Shown here one piece after another: positions 11,256-21,305 of a DNA stretch of 64,000 bases. Below the pieces are notes generated by a model, which ran no database searches, was not told the origin of the DNA, and saw nothing but the letters and a program-made list of their open reading frames with translations. The stretch's first letter is position 1. Each line of letters begins with the position of its first letter. Position numbers and translations under genes: made by a program. The stretch lies in NCBI GenBank assembly GCA_917880885.1, contig OU862910.1, positions 13,528,710-13,592,709 of the forward strand, read 5' to 3'. Source of the stretch: Limnephilus marmoratus. Taxonomy: Eukaryota; Arthropoda; Insecta; Trichoptera; Limnephilidae.

Positions 11256-11615
11256 CTACGCACACCACCCGGCAATTACATAATATACGTACCATAAATA
11301 AGACACTACAAGGAAACATATCATAGGTAGGTACCCACCACGAAATATACTTAATAATACTGTAACTAATGTTGTTTGGTTCTGAAACAGTTTTTTTTTT
11401 AACTTAATCCATATTCCCCAAGTCCTTCATCAATCTTGTATTCCTTTCTCTTCCTCCTTTCCTCAAAGTCTCTACCAAGAAAAGAAGAAGATGTTCCTAC
11501 CTACGTGTGAAAAATTAAACAATATTGCCACCCAAGTTTAAATTACCTACTTGGGCAGTTGGAATTTCGTAGTGACATTGGTCACAGTTCGCTCGTCGAA
11601 ATATCGCAAATAATC
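11256..11615. other. No gene seen
   Basis: AT-rich sequence between the microsatellite and the tail of the LINE-D copy. Confidence 0.5.
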
Positions 11616-11619
11616 GCAA

Positions 11620-12660
11620 AATTCATTTTTTTATTTTTTTTTTATTTTTTTTTTTATTAATTTCAATAACAAGGTTTGTACATGTATGTATGATGTATAT
11701 AATAAGTATAGATTCATTTTTTTTTCACAGACCTCCTCACTAGGATTTCCTGTTCTGAGGTGGCCTGTAGTTTTTTAAAATATTTGTATTTGGTTATGGA
11801 TTGTCTTTATATCGTCTTCATGATGTTTGTAATTTTATTATCACTTTGATCTCTCAGCCATATTTTTACTTTTGTTTTAAATATATTCATTTCCTTTATA
11901 TTTTTGATTTGATCTGGTAGAGCATTGTATAATTTTATAGCATGGAATTTATTATTTCTCTGTCCAAAAGATGTGTTCAAACTGGGAGTAACCAGGATGT
12001 TATTGCTTACTGACCTGGTTGAGTATTTATGTTGGGCAGTGGAGTAAACATATATGTTTTTTTTCAGTTTAAATAAAATATTTTTTGAACAAAGTTTCTG
12101 TACATTGAAGACTTGAAAGTTATTAAATATTTCTTCCGTCGGAGTTCTAAGCGGAACTTTCAGTATTGTCTTCAGTACTCCTTTTTGGGCTATATTGAGT
12201 TGCTCTGTGTGAGTGCTCAAAGCAGACCCCCATCCAGTTATCCCGTACTCTATTTGTGATTGACATAAAGCGTAGTACACTTTCTTAATGTCGTTTATGT
12301 TGAGGATGTTACGGATGGCTCTAAAGAAGTAAATGTACCTGGTGAGTTTTTTTGTGATTACTTCAATGTGTGCGTTCCATCGGAGATTATCATCAATTTC
12401 AATACCAAGATATTTGATACTTTTGGAGTGTGCTATGGTAGGACAGTGGCATGATAACCCTTGATTTTGATTGTTTTCTTGGCATGTATGTAATTTGAGA
12501 TTAAAGTCATCCTCTGGCTGTCCTCTGGCTGTTATAGAAAATGTCAGATATTTTGTTTTATTGACATTAAGTGTAAGGGAATTTCTCTTAAGCCAAATTA
12601 TGAACTCAAAGTTTTCGTTACATAAAACCTGGTGTTGTGCCGGTACATTGGGAAGCTGCC
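11620..12660 (-). mobile_element. LINE-D copy 1, 5'-truncated non-LTR retrotransposon
   Basis: The minus-strand element consists of an ORF2 C-terminal part, a 3' UTR with the nested hairpin at 11768-11727, then about 60-100 bp and an A-rich tail (T-runs on the plus strand at about 11627-11660). The 5' end is lost near 12625-12660, which is usual for incomplete target-primed reverse transcription. Confidence 0.8.
11727..11768 (-). other. LINE-D 3' UTR nested hairpin, copy 1
   Basis: The outer stem pairs 11727-11738 with 11756-11768 (CCTCA/TGAGG core plus ACAG/CTGT, two mismatches). The inner stem is AGG/CCT around ATTT. The loop words CTAGGA and CCTGTTCTG match the other three copies. Confidence 0.75.
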
Positions 12661-12688
12661 AGTACCAGGATCGATCCTGAAGCGCCAC
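11807..12688 (-). CDS. LINE-D ORF2 C-terminal fragment (reverse transcriptase thumb and tail)
   Basis: Open for 293 codons. Homology begins about residue 25 (ENFEFIIWLKRNSLTLNVNK), the region just after the catalytic palm. It then has SIKYLGIEIDDNLRWNAHI (the YLG...D..L.W..H block), the thumb-like ALCQSQIEYGITGWGSA and GVLKTILKVPLRTPTEEIF, and the C-terminal GQRNNKFHAIKLYNALPDQI and W-L-R-D stretch. The YxDD palm motif is missing because of 5' truncation, so it cannot encode an active enzyme. The first ~20 residues of the frame come from flanking DNA. It is closest in this window to the ORF at 58805-59989 (same GWGSA, ILKVP and GQR landmarks). The frame is unbroken, so the insertion is fairly young. 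The clade is tentative. Confidence 0.8.
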   Translation of the reverse strand: MALQDRSWYWQLPNVPAQHQVLCNENFEFIIWLKRNSLTLNVNKTKYLTFSITARGQPEDDFNLKLHTCQENNQNQGLSCHCPTIAHSKSIKYLGIEIDDNLRWNAHIEVITKKLTRYIYFFRAIRNILNINDIKKVYYALCQSQIEYGITGWGSALSTHTEQLNIAQKGVLKTILKVPLRTPTEEIFNNFQVFNVQKLCSKNILFKLKKNIYVYSTAQHKYSTRSVSNNILVTPSLNTSFGQRNNKFHAIKLYNALPDQIKNIKEMNIFKTKVKIWLRDQSDNKITNIMKTI

Positions 12689-13214
12689 AAGAAGCCGTCA
12701 AAGGAAAGAGACTTCCTCTCATAGCCTATTTCCTATGATCGATATTTCAAAATACAATCAATGGTCTTTTACTCATAAAAAAAGGATTTACGGTCACATC
12801 GTCTCGTGTCGCGGCATCGGCCGTTACAAATGTACCGTTTGTTTCTGTTTATAAATAAATACATTTCGAAATCTGAATATACGCAACAATATTCTCTTAG
12901 TCCTAAAATGGTCCTAGCTAGACGATATACAGTATTGTAGTTGCACGGGACATGTGGGCCTGCATAAAAACCAAAAATAATGAGCGCCCCGCCGGAACAC
13001 AGAGATGTTATGATATATGGTTTAATTACCACTTTATAAACATTTACTCGTTTCGAAATACCTTGTGAAGGTGATATATTTGTGACGTTCGGTCCTCTTG
13101 AAATTTTGTCTTTGATAAAGATACAAAATTTGTCAATAATATGGAGAAAAAAAATAGTCGAACATAATATTGCTAATTTTGAAATATGATATTAACAAAA
13201 TGACGTTTCAATCA
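12661..13214. other. No gene seen
   Basis: Unremarkable sequence. An 87-codon minus-strand frame (12769-13032) is not recognisable. Confidence 0.45.
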
Positions 13215-13430
13215 GAGGTCTCAGAAGCCGATTTGGTAAAGCGTTTATGCCATTAATACGAGAGGTTAACAATTGCGACCGTTATCTTATTATTTTTCTC
13301 TGTCTTATTCTCTTTCATATTTTCATTAGATTATTACTGTTATTCTTCAATGATATATTACATTGAAGGGATTACCCTTCAAAAGTCATAAAAAGAGATA
13401 AGTTCCAATTAAAATTGTACGTTGATTTTT
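13215..13430 (+). repeat. SINE family K, copy 1 (decayed)
   Basis: GGTAAAGCG and GAGAGGTT, then TTGCGAC and TTATCTT, align in order with the tRNA-like head at 53406-53490. The body (CTCTTTCATATTTTCATTAG) aligns with 53510-53535. The tail TTACATTGA, CTTCAAAAGT, CATAAAAAGAG matches both arms of the palindromic element at 52695-52897. The T-arm/B box is largely deleted here. Confidence 0.6.
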
Positions 13431-14134
13431 ATATAAAATTTCCTGCCTTAATTTTGATGACTCTTGCTTACAAAACTTGTAACAAACAGCATTTATTGGA
13501 AAATGGCTATTCTCGGCAACACCTTAAGATGTATGTTTAGATCGAAGGCTGCAAATCACGATAAAGTTGTGGTTAAATATTATTTAGATCTCTTCTCGTT
13601 TAATTAAATTTACATTTATACAAGCGAATATTTTTTTTGAATTTATGTAATATTATGTAATTGTGTTCTGCATGAAAAACTTGACCACTTCAAAACCCTT
13701 TTCCACAGAAAATTATACATCACAAACCTAACGTTTTTTGTGTCGAATAAAAACGGTTGCTAGACCGCAGTTTCAGAAAAACGAAGAAAAAACATACATT
13801 ACGGTAATGTGGTCTTACACGAGAAAATTTTCGCAAAAAGTGGATCCTACCAGAGAAAACATAATATTCACCAAGTAAAAAAAATAAAAAAGTAAAATAC
13901 TCTTCGTAGTACCGAAGAGTATTTTACGCCAGACTGGGAATATTAAAATAACGGCATTCTAATTTTTATTTCACCTACATATAAATTTCCATACATTTGA
14001 ATTGGCTTATCGTGAGCTTTTAATAAAATGTTTCTTGTAAATATATATTTTTTTATATTGGTAAAAGTTAATGTAATAAAATAATAAAAGTTAACAATGA
14101 GGAGTACAAAATGACAAACCTTAATTTGTTTGTG
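13431..14134. other. No gene seen (apart from hairpin)
   Basis: AT-rich sequence. It holds only the 15-bp hairpin. Confidence 0.5.
13892..13927. other. Perfect 15-bp hairpin
   Basis: GTAAAATACTCTTCG pairs perfectly with CGAAGAGTATTTTAC across a 6-base loop. It is isolated, with no neighbouring feature to explain it. Confidence 0.8.
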
Positions 14135-15275
14135 TATTAAAGGCGTTTAACCAGCTAGCGGCCGAAAATCCACATTTTGCCTAAAGATGTTCTTACGATC
14201 GTACAGGACGGTTCCAATGAGAAAGATTAATTATTTTCCGTACCAGCTTTTTAAAATTATAACTCAACTAGCTGGTACCCGGCATGCGTTGCTATGCCAT
14301 TTAATAAAGATATTGTTTCTCCCTGCGTGTCCTTTCCCATTCGTCCCGTTCCCCTTCCTCTCTGCTCGCGTTCCCACTCCGCCTCCTCCACCTTCTCTCT
14401 CCCCAAACCACTTCCCCCCTTCCCTCGCCTCGCGAACCCCTCTCCCGAGTTCCTCTCCCCCCTACCAGGTTCCCTTCCCCCCTTCCTGGTTCCCCTCTCC
14501 CCCTCCCGCGAACCCTCTACCTGAGTTTCCCCCTCCTACATTTCATACATTCAGTCCCCTGCATTCAGTTTTCACTCGCAGTTAACAGCTCGCGTGCCAC
14601 CTATTGCAATTTTTTATACAAATTTCATAATGCCAGAGCTCACCAGTAGTTTCATACAAACCTTGTCCTGATAATAACGAACACAAACAAAAAAGAATTA
14701 TCCAATTTAGTGCAGTCGTTCGGAGGTTATGCGCGTACATGCATTTTGGCAATTCATTTATATTTATATAGAAGATAGATAGATAGATAGATGGATATTG
14801 ATTTTATTACATTCCAAATTTTGCTTTAATTTATACCTTCATCCAAAAATGCTGAAAGACGTGATAATAAAACTATTAAAATTATGTGCTTTTTGTACTT
14901 ATTTTTTGATGAAAAGAATTTATTATTTTTCAATAATGTCTAAGCAAAATAAGAATGTAAAAAAATCTGAAATATATTAGTTTGTAAGTGCGCAAATAAA
15001 TTCACAAACGGACCAATTTTCGTCAAGAAACCCACGTACGTACATATTTTTTAATGATTTTATTTAAACTAAAATTAAAATTCTGAAACATGCGTTTACC
15101 AGATACTGCATTGATTTATTTTACCGTATGCGTATATGATTTGAAATGAGTGTTGTATAATACAAAATCTTTTTTGAAAATTTAACAAATCTGCCAACGA
15201 CTTATGGTATAACCTTATTATACTAAAAATAAACATTTTTTCTCAAAATTTAAAACATGCGTTTACCAGATAAAA
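14135..15275 (+). repeat. Dispersed repeat 'J', copy 2, interrupted by Helitron E2
   Basis: 14135-14267 and 14796-15275 together are the reverse complement of 1-617. Diagnostic shared words include GTTTAACCAGCT, GTACCAGCTTTTT, TTTATACCTTCATCC, GGACCAATTTTCGTCAAGAA and TATAACCTTATTATACT. Only the segment 14268-14795 has no counterpart in copy 1. No coding function was recognised. Confidence 0.8.
14268..14795 (-). mobile_element. Helitron-like element E2 with defined insertion site
   Basis: On the minus strand it runs from TCCATCTATCTATC (14795) to CTAG (14271-14268). The flanking bases are A (14267) and T (14796). Comparison with the empty site at 485/486 shows insertion exactly between A and T with no target duplication. 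Just inside the CTAG end, GGCAT and ATGCC can pair as a hairpin. The 5' region (14590-14770) matches E1. A C/T-rich tract (14320-14540) occupies the middle. There is no Rep/helicase. Confidence 0.8.
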
Positions 15276-15912
15276 GATCAATCAATTTATTTGAAATCAA
15301 TTTATAATTTTTTGTGGAAAAGAGTCAATACGTCTAAAATCTGATTTAAAAATGACATATTTCTGGTTTTCTATGGTTATATCCACCTTACTGTTTATAT
15401 TCATTGGTAAGTATGTCCTTGTATAGAATAATAAAGAAAATATTTCGGTAGTGACGCCACACACTCGCTACACATTTTAATACAAAATGCAGGATAAAAT
15501 TTAAACATTTTTTTTCTTAAATTAGACATAGAAAATAAATCACATTGATTTATCGTTGGCAAGACATTACACAATGAATAGAGATGTCTACTAAGTGTCT
15601 CTTGAAATTATTTTCCTCTGACCGTCACGTACAAAAGGTTTTCCTAATACACTTTGCGGCTACGGGGCTCACTTAATTAAAAAGACTTTGGCTTAGATCT
15701 TACTACCTGGATTAAATAATTATAAAAACAAGTATTTTTCTTTTTCTTAAATGTACTACAGAAATGCCTCCTTTATTTTGTCTTCAACAAATTTGTTTCT
15801 TTCGTGTTATTCAAAAAAGTCAGTGTTTTTTTTTGGTTTCGTTAAATCTGGTTGATTGTTCTTGTATCTGAATTGATTGAATATTATGAAAACCTAATTA
15901 TGTATAAACAAC
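15276..15912. other. No gene seen
   Basis: AT-rich sequence up to the RTE tail. Confidence 0.5.
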
Positions 15913-15914
15913 TA

Positions 15915-16525
15915 ATTCTTCTTCTTCTTGTGCCCTGTCCGTTCAACGGACGTAGGCTATCATGTTGGCTATGCGGACTTTGTTTACTGCGGCCCGGAAC
16001 AGCTACGGTCCAAACCACCGTCTCAGGTTTTTCAGCCATGAGGTTCTCCTTCTTCCAGGGCCCCGTCTTCCGGCAATCTTTCCCTGCATTATGAGATGCA
16101 AGATCTTATACTTCTCTGGATGTCTCATCACATGTCCAAGATATTGAAGTTTTCGGATTTTTATAGTTTTAATTACTTCCTTTTCTTTATTCATCCGAAC
16201 CATAACATCTTCATTTGTAACCCTGTCCATCCAGCTTATTTTAAGTATTCTTCTGTAGATTCACATCTCGAATGCCTCAAGTCGCCTAATTAGTTCTTCA
16301 GTAAGCGTCCATGCTTCAATTCCATAAAATAAAACACGTAGCATCTGACCATTCGCATTCGTAAACCAAGGTTGAGATCATGACTGCGGAACATTTTTTT
16401 CATGAGGATAAAGGTTGCACGAGCTTGCTCAATGCGGCATTTGATATCAACTGAAGGATCCCATATATTATTTACATTGCAGCCCAAGTATTCAATACTC
16501 TGTACCTTCTCTAGTTTTGTTCAAG
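15915..16525 (-). pseudogene. RTE-like non-LTR retrotransposon 3' end
   Basis: Minus-strand frames read through the end of an RTE-type endonuclease-reverse transcriptase: SIEYLGCNVNN (about 16495-16460), then RMRMVRCYVFY, then after a frameshift near 16270 MDRVTNEDVMVRMNKE, RKLQYLGHVMRHPEKY and GRRGPGRRRTSWLKNLR (16230-16010), and RIANMIAYVR at the terminus. The 'RKL.YLGH..R' and 'GRRGPGRRR.SWLKNLR' blocks are typical of the arthropod RTE elements often annotated as endonuclease-reverse transcriptases. A (AAG)n-type tail at 15928-15915 is also typical. The piece is 5'-truncated and frameshifted, hence dead. Confidence 0.8.
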
Positions 16526-16607
16526 CAATATAAAGATTTTCATCCAATGCGTTATTTGATAAACAACTAATATGATGTGTAAAATATTTACCATGAATAC
16601 CTACTAG

Positions 16608-16771
16608 GGAACGTACCCATACTACGTGACCATTTTATATGCTATTTTTAACCCCCCCCCCCCCCCTCCGGTGACCAAAAACCTAAGCAAACCGCCGCTC
16701 ATTTGTACCAAGCGTGACATTTTGAAGACCCCCCCCCCCCCGAATAGGTCACGTAGTTTGGGTACGTTCCC
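16608..16771. mobile_element. TIR element (MITE) M5, Harbinger-like
   Basis: GGGAACGTACCCATACTACG...GTGACC on the left is mirrored by GGTCACGTAG...GGGTACGTTCCC on the right (about 27 bp, one mismatch). The flanks CTA/TTA fit a 3-bp TWA duplication. Two poly-C runs sit symmetrically inside (16652-16667 and 16730-16741). Confidence 0.75.
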
Positions 16772-17400
16772 TTACCTCATTTATATTATTGACAATAGAT
16801 ATTCAGAATCACCATGTTTTGCGTCTACGACTTATTGGCCTAAAATTTTTAGAAAGTTTTCTGCCTATTTGATTTTGAGTCTGAAGATAACTTGCTCGAC
16901 TCTGGAACACCTCTAAAATAGTTTAGGAGTTTTCATTATATTAGACGGCCTCCATGGTCGAGGGGAATGGTTCTCGACTAGCAATACGTAATTCGCGTAA
17001 TTATTGTAAAGATGAGTAAGTTAAATTTATTCGATTAATTTGTGTTATTTCATAATTTATAATATATGCCTGTGGTACGTTCCAGAGTTGAAGATACTCT
17101 CAGTATCGAATTGAAATGGCTTTAGACGTATTTGGTGACAATTAATACTGCTTTTGTTTTACGAGTGCTTATATTATTATTACCTCATATGTATATTATT
17201 TTGTTGAAATATTGTAGTTCTAGATTTAGATGCTAGGATTACTATGTGTAATCATTTTGTTAATATTTAATAGTTCTAGATTTAGGTGCTAGCATTACTA
17301 AGTGTTTCTGATGAATTTGTGGTTTTATGGAAATATGTTAATTCCATGATAACTGTACATCAACTCCCAATAATTCTTATCTGATCATATGTACTTATGA
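16772..17400. other. No gene seen
   Basis: Unremarkable sequence. A ~25-bp segment including TAGTTCTAGATTTAG recurs at about 17216-17240 and 17271-17295. Confidence 0.5.
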
Positions 17401-17565
17401 TTTTATATGTATCTATGTGTACGATTATGTACATGTACGGAATACCAATGTGTATATGTATGTGTGCATACATGTGTACGTGTATGTATATATTTATATA
17501 TACATATGTATGTACATATATATAAATGTATGTGTGTGTAAGTTTATGTATATGTATATGTACCC
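17400..17565. repeat. TG/TA-rich microsatellite
   Basis: GTATATGTATGTGTGCATAC-type purine/pyrimidine alternation extends over about 160 bp. Confidence 0.8.
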
Positions 17566-17639
17566 GCCTCGGAACAGACTTAGTCTAGAGAGGCTGGCTA
17601 CTAACTCGTTTGTATAATAAGATATTATTATTACAATAA

Positions 17640-17805
17640 ACGCGCGGGTTGCCGGCATTAAAAAAAAGGTCTGAATAGTTAGGTATATCACCACCTTTTT
17701 CTCTCCCATCTCCTTCCCCTCCTTTTATTTTAGGGATGCCATAGTCTCACTGGTTCCTGGTGGTTGGGAGCAATTGGGACTCTTGTGCATAATTCACATT
17801 AAAAA
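17640..17805 (+). repeat. SINE family C, 3' part, copy C5
   Basis: In plus orientation CTCTCCCATCTCCTTCCCCT, GGGATGCCATAGTC and CAATTGGGACTC match the reverse complement of the C2 tail at 49790-49890. An A-run follows at 17800-17807. The tRNA-like head is absent. Confidence 0.65.
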
Positions 17806-18285
17806 AAATATTTGTGTATGTACATTTATATGAACGCTTCCATGTCTTGATGTTTTGATGATGATTGTAAAGCATGATGGACTTTTCGGAAATGGCTCTA
17901 CTGCTGTAATAAGGAACATAAAAAAAATTGTAGATTTCGCCCATTGTGATATCTTTTAAACTAGTCCCAGAGAGTGCTCGCACCGACGTCATCAACGTTT
18001 GTCCTCTAGATTGTCACGCGTCTTATTTGAAAACAAAAAAGACAGAATTTACTAAAACGAGTTCACGTACGATCTCCCGCTGGGACCAGAAAACAACATA
18101 TTCAAGCCATGAGCGGTAGGTTAGCTTTTCCTGATTTCAGAATGTGAATTTCTGCATTTTTCATGAAGACAAAATCCAGCAGCGAAAAAGTGCATATTGT
18201 ATTTACTTTCAGCTCCATTCCCAGGTTTAAGAGTCTCAGTATTTACCGTTTGCATTTTTACACTTGGCTTGTTTTTCATTAAAGC
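17806..18285. other. No gene seen
   Basis: No coding or repeat structure was recognised. Confidence 0.5.
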
Positions 18286-18289
18286 CTAA

Positions 18290-18575
18290 CTGAATACAAG
18301 AGCCTGTACTCTTTCAATCCGCACGTACGAGCTTTTCGCAAGTACAGTCGTATAATAACAGCACCCTCTTGCTTCCGACGGGACCGTCTGAGGCCTGCGG
18401 CTATCGTTTGAGGACTGGCAGCCTCTTTCCTCCCTTCCGCCAGGATGCAGGCACCGCGGGCAGAGGGAACAGGCAGTGGGACCAGACAGTGGAACTGGGT
18501 GGTAGTACGGCATCCAACTCTCGCCTCTAGGAATAGTCTTGGTGACGCGGTGAAAAGGCGTTTCAATAAGCCGAC
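18290..18575. other. GC-rich segment, unknown
   Basis: About 280 bp of clearly higher GC. A 125-codon minus-strand frame (18279-18656) spans it and runs into the Helitron fragment, so its start lies in repeat DNA. The peptide is Arg/Ala-rich and not recognisable. It could be an exon, an unlabelled repeat or a regulatory segment. Confidence 0.25.
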
Positions 18576-18620
18576 ATAAAAATCTATGATTCTAACTGAG
18601 ACAGAAAAGCTTTGGTAAAA

Positions 18621-18795
18621 TATTACTAATATTATGGATGTATGTTTGTTACTCATTCACGCAAAAACCACTGAATGGATTTTAATGAAACTTTACAATA
18701 ATATAGCTCATACATCAGAATAACACAGGCTATAATTTATAAAGCTAGCAAGGAAAAGGACACGGGAGGGGGCGGGGACAGCCCTAAAATCCTCT
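18621..18795 (+). mobile_element. Helitron-like 5' fragment E5
   Basis: ATTACTAATATTATGGATG and CACGCAAAAACCACTGAATG, then AATGAAACTTTACA and CATCAGAATAACA, match the first ~140 bp of E4 at 33457-33600. A ~20-bp block after the 5' end is missing and the 3' half is degenerate. Confidence 0.6.
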
Positions 18796-18996
18796 AGAAA
18801 TAAAATGTACAATACATAATGTTGTATAAACTGGTTCGGCGCTTGGCTAAAGCCCCTGGTATTGATTGTAGGAATTAATCATCAGATGGTAAAACAGATA
18901 TCTAACCCAGTCGGTCATATCCCTTTAACAGTTGTGTTTGTTTTTCATTGTTTTATAGTATTTTTATAAATACTATGGGATTTTATAATCTTCTTT

Positions 18997-19332
18997 TTTT
19001 TTAAATGAGCTTCACACAGGATGCCCTGAGGAAAATAATTTCCCCCAGGACCTATGCCATCTTTAGAGATGCTGTGTGGAAGATTTTTTAAGGAAATGAA
19101 GGAGAGGAAAGTTCTGGGAAGGAAGAGGGTTTAAGGGGGTTTAAGGTTAGGAATCTGGAGTTCAGTGTGTCCTGGTCATCCGCCTCCAAGACCTAGACAA
19201 ACCTCACCCCGTGAACCCGGGCACCCCTGCTAAATCACCAAACATAGCGAACCACTTGGGGTGACCTGAGGTATTTGTTATCCAATAAAGGTTCCCGGGG
19301 CGGCGGTACCCATTCCCGCCTCCCAAATTAAA
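18997..19332 (-). repeat. SINE family A, copy A1 (near full length)
   Basis: In minus-strand sense it runs from the head AATTTGGGAGGCGGGAATGG through CTTGGAGGCGGATGACC to a ~105-bp tail homologous to the 3' end of LINE-F, then an A-run. The tail keeps the nested hairpin (CTGTGTGGAAG outside, CCTGAGG-type stem inside). The head has no clear A/B boxes, so its origin (tRNA or otherwise) is not resolved. Confidence 0.75.
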
Positions 19333-19806
19333 ATTCTCTTCCCCGAAGCAACCAGCGAACTAAGGAGTGTCTATGAATCCAGGGACCGAGCGTGGATCTT
19401 ATTCCATGAAGGGTAAATCCATGATAAAACGATAATTGTAAATAAATTTTCGAATACTTATTTTGATCGGGTTTACCTTTCATTGAAGTGAGACCTTAAA
19501 AATTAAAAGAGTTTCTTCAGACCTTTTAATATGATATTTGTACGGGAATAAACTAACGCTAGTCGAAATATTGATAATAAGGAACTCTAGTGAATAATAT
19601 TATCGCTTAAAAAACAAATTTCTAATAGATTTAAAAAACCTGCAATGAATATATAATATTTAAAAATACTTATATTATATAAAACGGTAAGAAATGTAAA
19701 CTATCTGTTGTGATAGATCTGGAGGTTCTGAAAGAACAACGGTAAACGGGAAAAAATTGCATATATTTCTATTTTTGAGATTGATAATTCATGGTGGAAT
19801 TCCATT
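19333..19806. other. No gene seen
   Basis: AT-rich sequence. Confidence 0.5.
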
Positions 19807-19807
19807 A

Positions 19808-20270
19808 TAATATATTATAATAAAACGAATATAAAACTTTATTCCACTTAATTTTATTCGACCGTAACCGGTTTCAGTTCGTCAAAGCCATCTTCAGACT
19901 GGTACAAATATTTCCTAATCTACCTTTTATATACACAACATTATAGGGGAGGGGGAGAGGGGTGGTCTACAAGGATTTTAATCAATTACAATAATTTTTG
20001 TAATTGATTAAATTTTGCAATTATTGTAATTGATTAAAATTAAAATTTAAATTAAAATTGCAAAATTTAATCAATTACAAAAATTATTGTAATTGATTAA
20101 AATCCTTGTAAACCACCCCTCTCCCCCTCCCCTATAATTTTGTGTATATAAAAGGTAGACTAGGAAATATTTGTACCAGTCTGAAGATGGCTTTGACGAG
20201 CTGAAACCGGTTGCGGTAGAATAAAATTATGTGGAATAAAGTTTTATATTCGTTTTATTATAATATATTA
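19808..20270. mobile_element. Near-perfect 463-bp palindrome with hammerhead-like ends (Penelope-related?)
   Basis: The arms of about 215 bp are inverted with very few differences (for example CTAATC/CTAGGA versus CTAGTC at the arm middle). The unpaired centre of about 30-35 bp is AT-rich. Each arm carries a hammerhead-like core: CTGAAGA at 20181-20187 and GAAACCGG from 20203 on the plus strand, and the mirror image at 19897-19868. GGC/GCT could form stem II, and ACCGGT is the self-complementary stem III known from Penelope-like minimal hammerheads. No protein is encoded. Inference: a foldback formed from two head-to-head Penelope-like terminal repeats. Confidence 0.6.
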
Positions 20271-21300
20271 AATTGCATATATATTATGAAAACGACATTT
20301 AAAAAAATATACTCGAAATTAATTGTCATTAAAAAATTGACTGAGAATCCTTTTGTTCACAAATAACGATAACAAGGGCGGTCACTTGATAGAACCAGCA
20401 TGGTCTTTTTCGAATTGAGGACATATTAAATCAGGCTGGAAGATCCAATTAAAGCCTTTCCACCGTATGCTGAGAATGCAGCTTATTTTATTAAAACAAA
20501 TTTGTTTAAATTACTTAGTTCAATTTGTAAATTTTTGATACTTTTAAACCAAGATGTATATTTTGAATGGAATAATGTCACACGTCACAACTTTTAGGCG
20601 ATCCCTTTGTTAAGTTGTTTAGATATAAATAAAACGTACAATGTGAATTGCTTTTCATCCAATATACGACCGAGCGAAGGGATATATATGTACATACTTA
20701 GGAATATATTGGGCCCATAATATATTTGTCGAACCCGAAACGTTGATTTTTTATGTATACACAAAGGTCTCTAGTAAAATACGATGTTCAGCGTACACTA
20801 TGCCCGGGGAAATATTGGCGACGTGAAATGGGAAACCTTAAAATATTCAAATAAATTCCGGTGACTTATCGAAAGTTCGTGCTCGAAAAGTACTCGAAAG
20901 AATCAATGTCAAACAAGGGAGGGAGGGCGAGAAAGGGGTAGCTAACTCGGCAGCCCTTTAGGCCGTAGCACTGTTATTCACACAGCCAGCGAACCAGCCA
21001 TCCAGCCATCCAGCCAGCCACCGAACCCGGTCCCTCGGCTACCCTTCATTTGCATACAAGTGCCCTAAAGCCACTCAGCCAAGCTTCCCGATGCCGAAGC
21101 AATAGGGTTGGAAAAGCGAGTTTTATTTATCCTGCGGTATTTTCTCTAACGTATTCAGAGAGCGTAGATAACTACGTACCAACCTGCTACCCACCGTTTG
21201 AGTTTTATCGAATTACTAATATTTTATTTGATATCTAATCATGAGGCACAATGTTCGAGTAATATTAGATTTCACACTTTCTTTCGAAATAACACATAAA
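20271..21300. other. No gene seen; small CCAGCCAT repeat
   Basis: Mostly AT-rich. A short imperfect repeat of (C)CAGCCAT words lies at about 20985-21020 in a GC-richer patch (20930-21080). Confidence 0.5.
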
Positions 21301-21305
21301 AATTA

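Noticed and set aside
18279..18656. 125-codon minus-strand frame as a gene
   Set aside because: Its start lies in a Helitron fragment, there is no recognisable domain, and GC-rich DNA lengthens chance frames.
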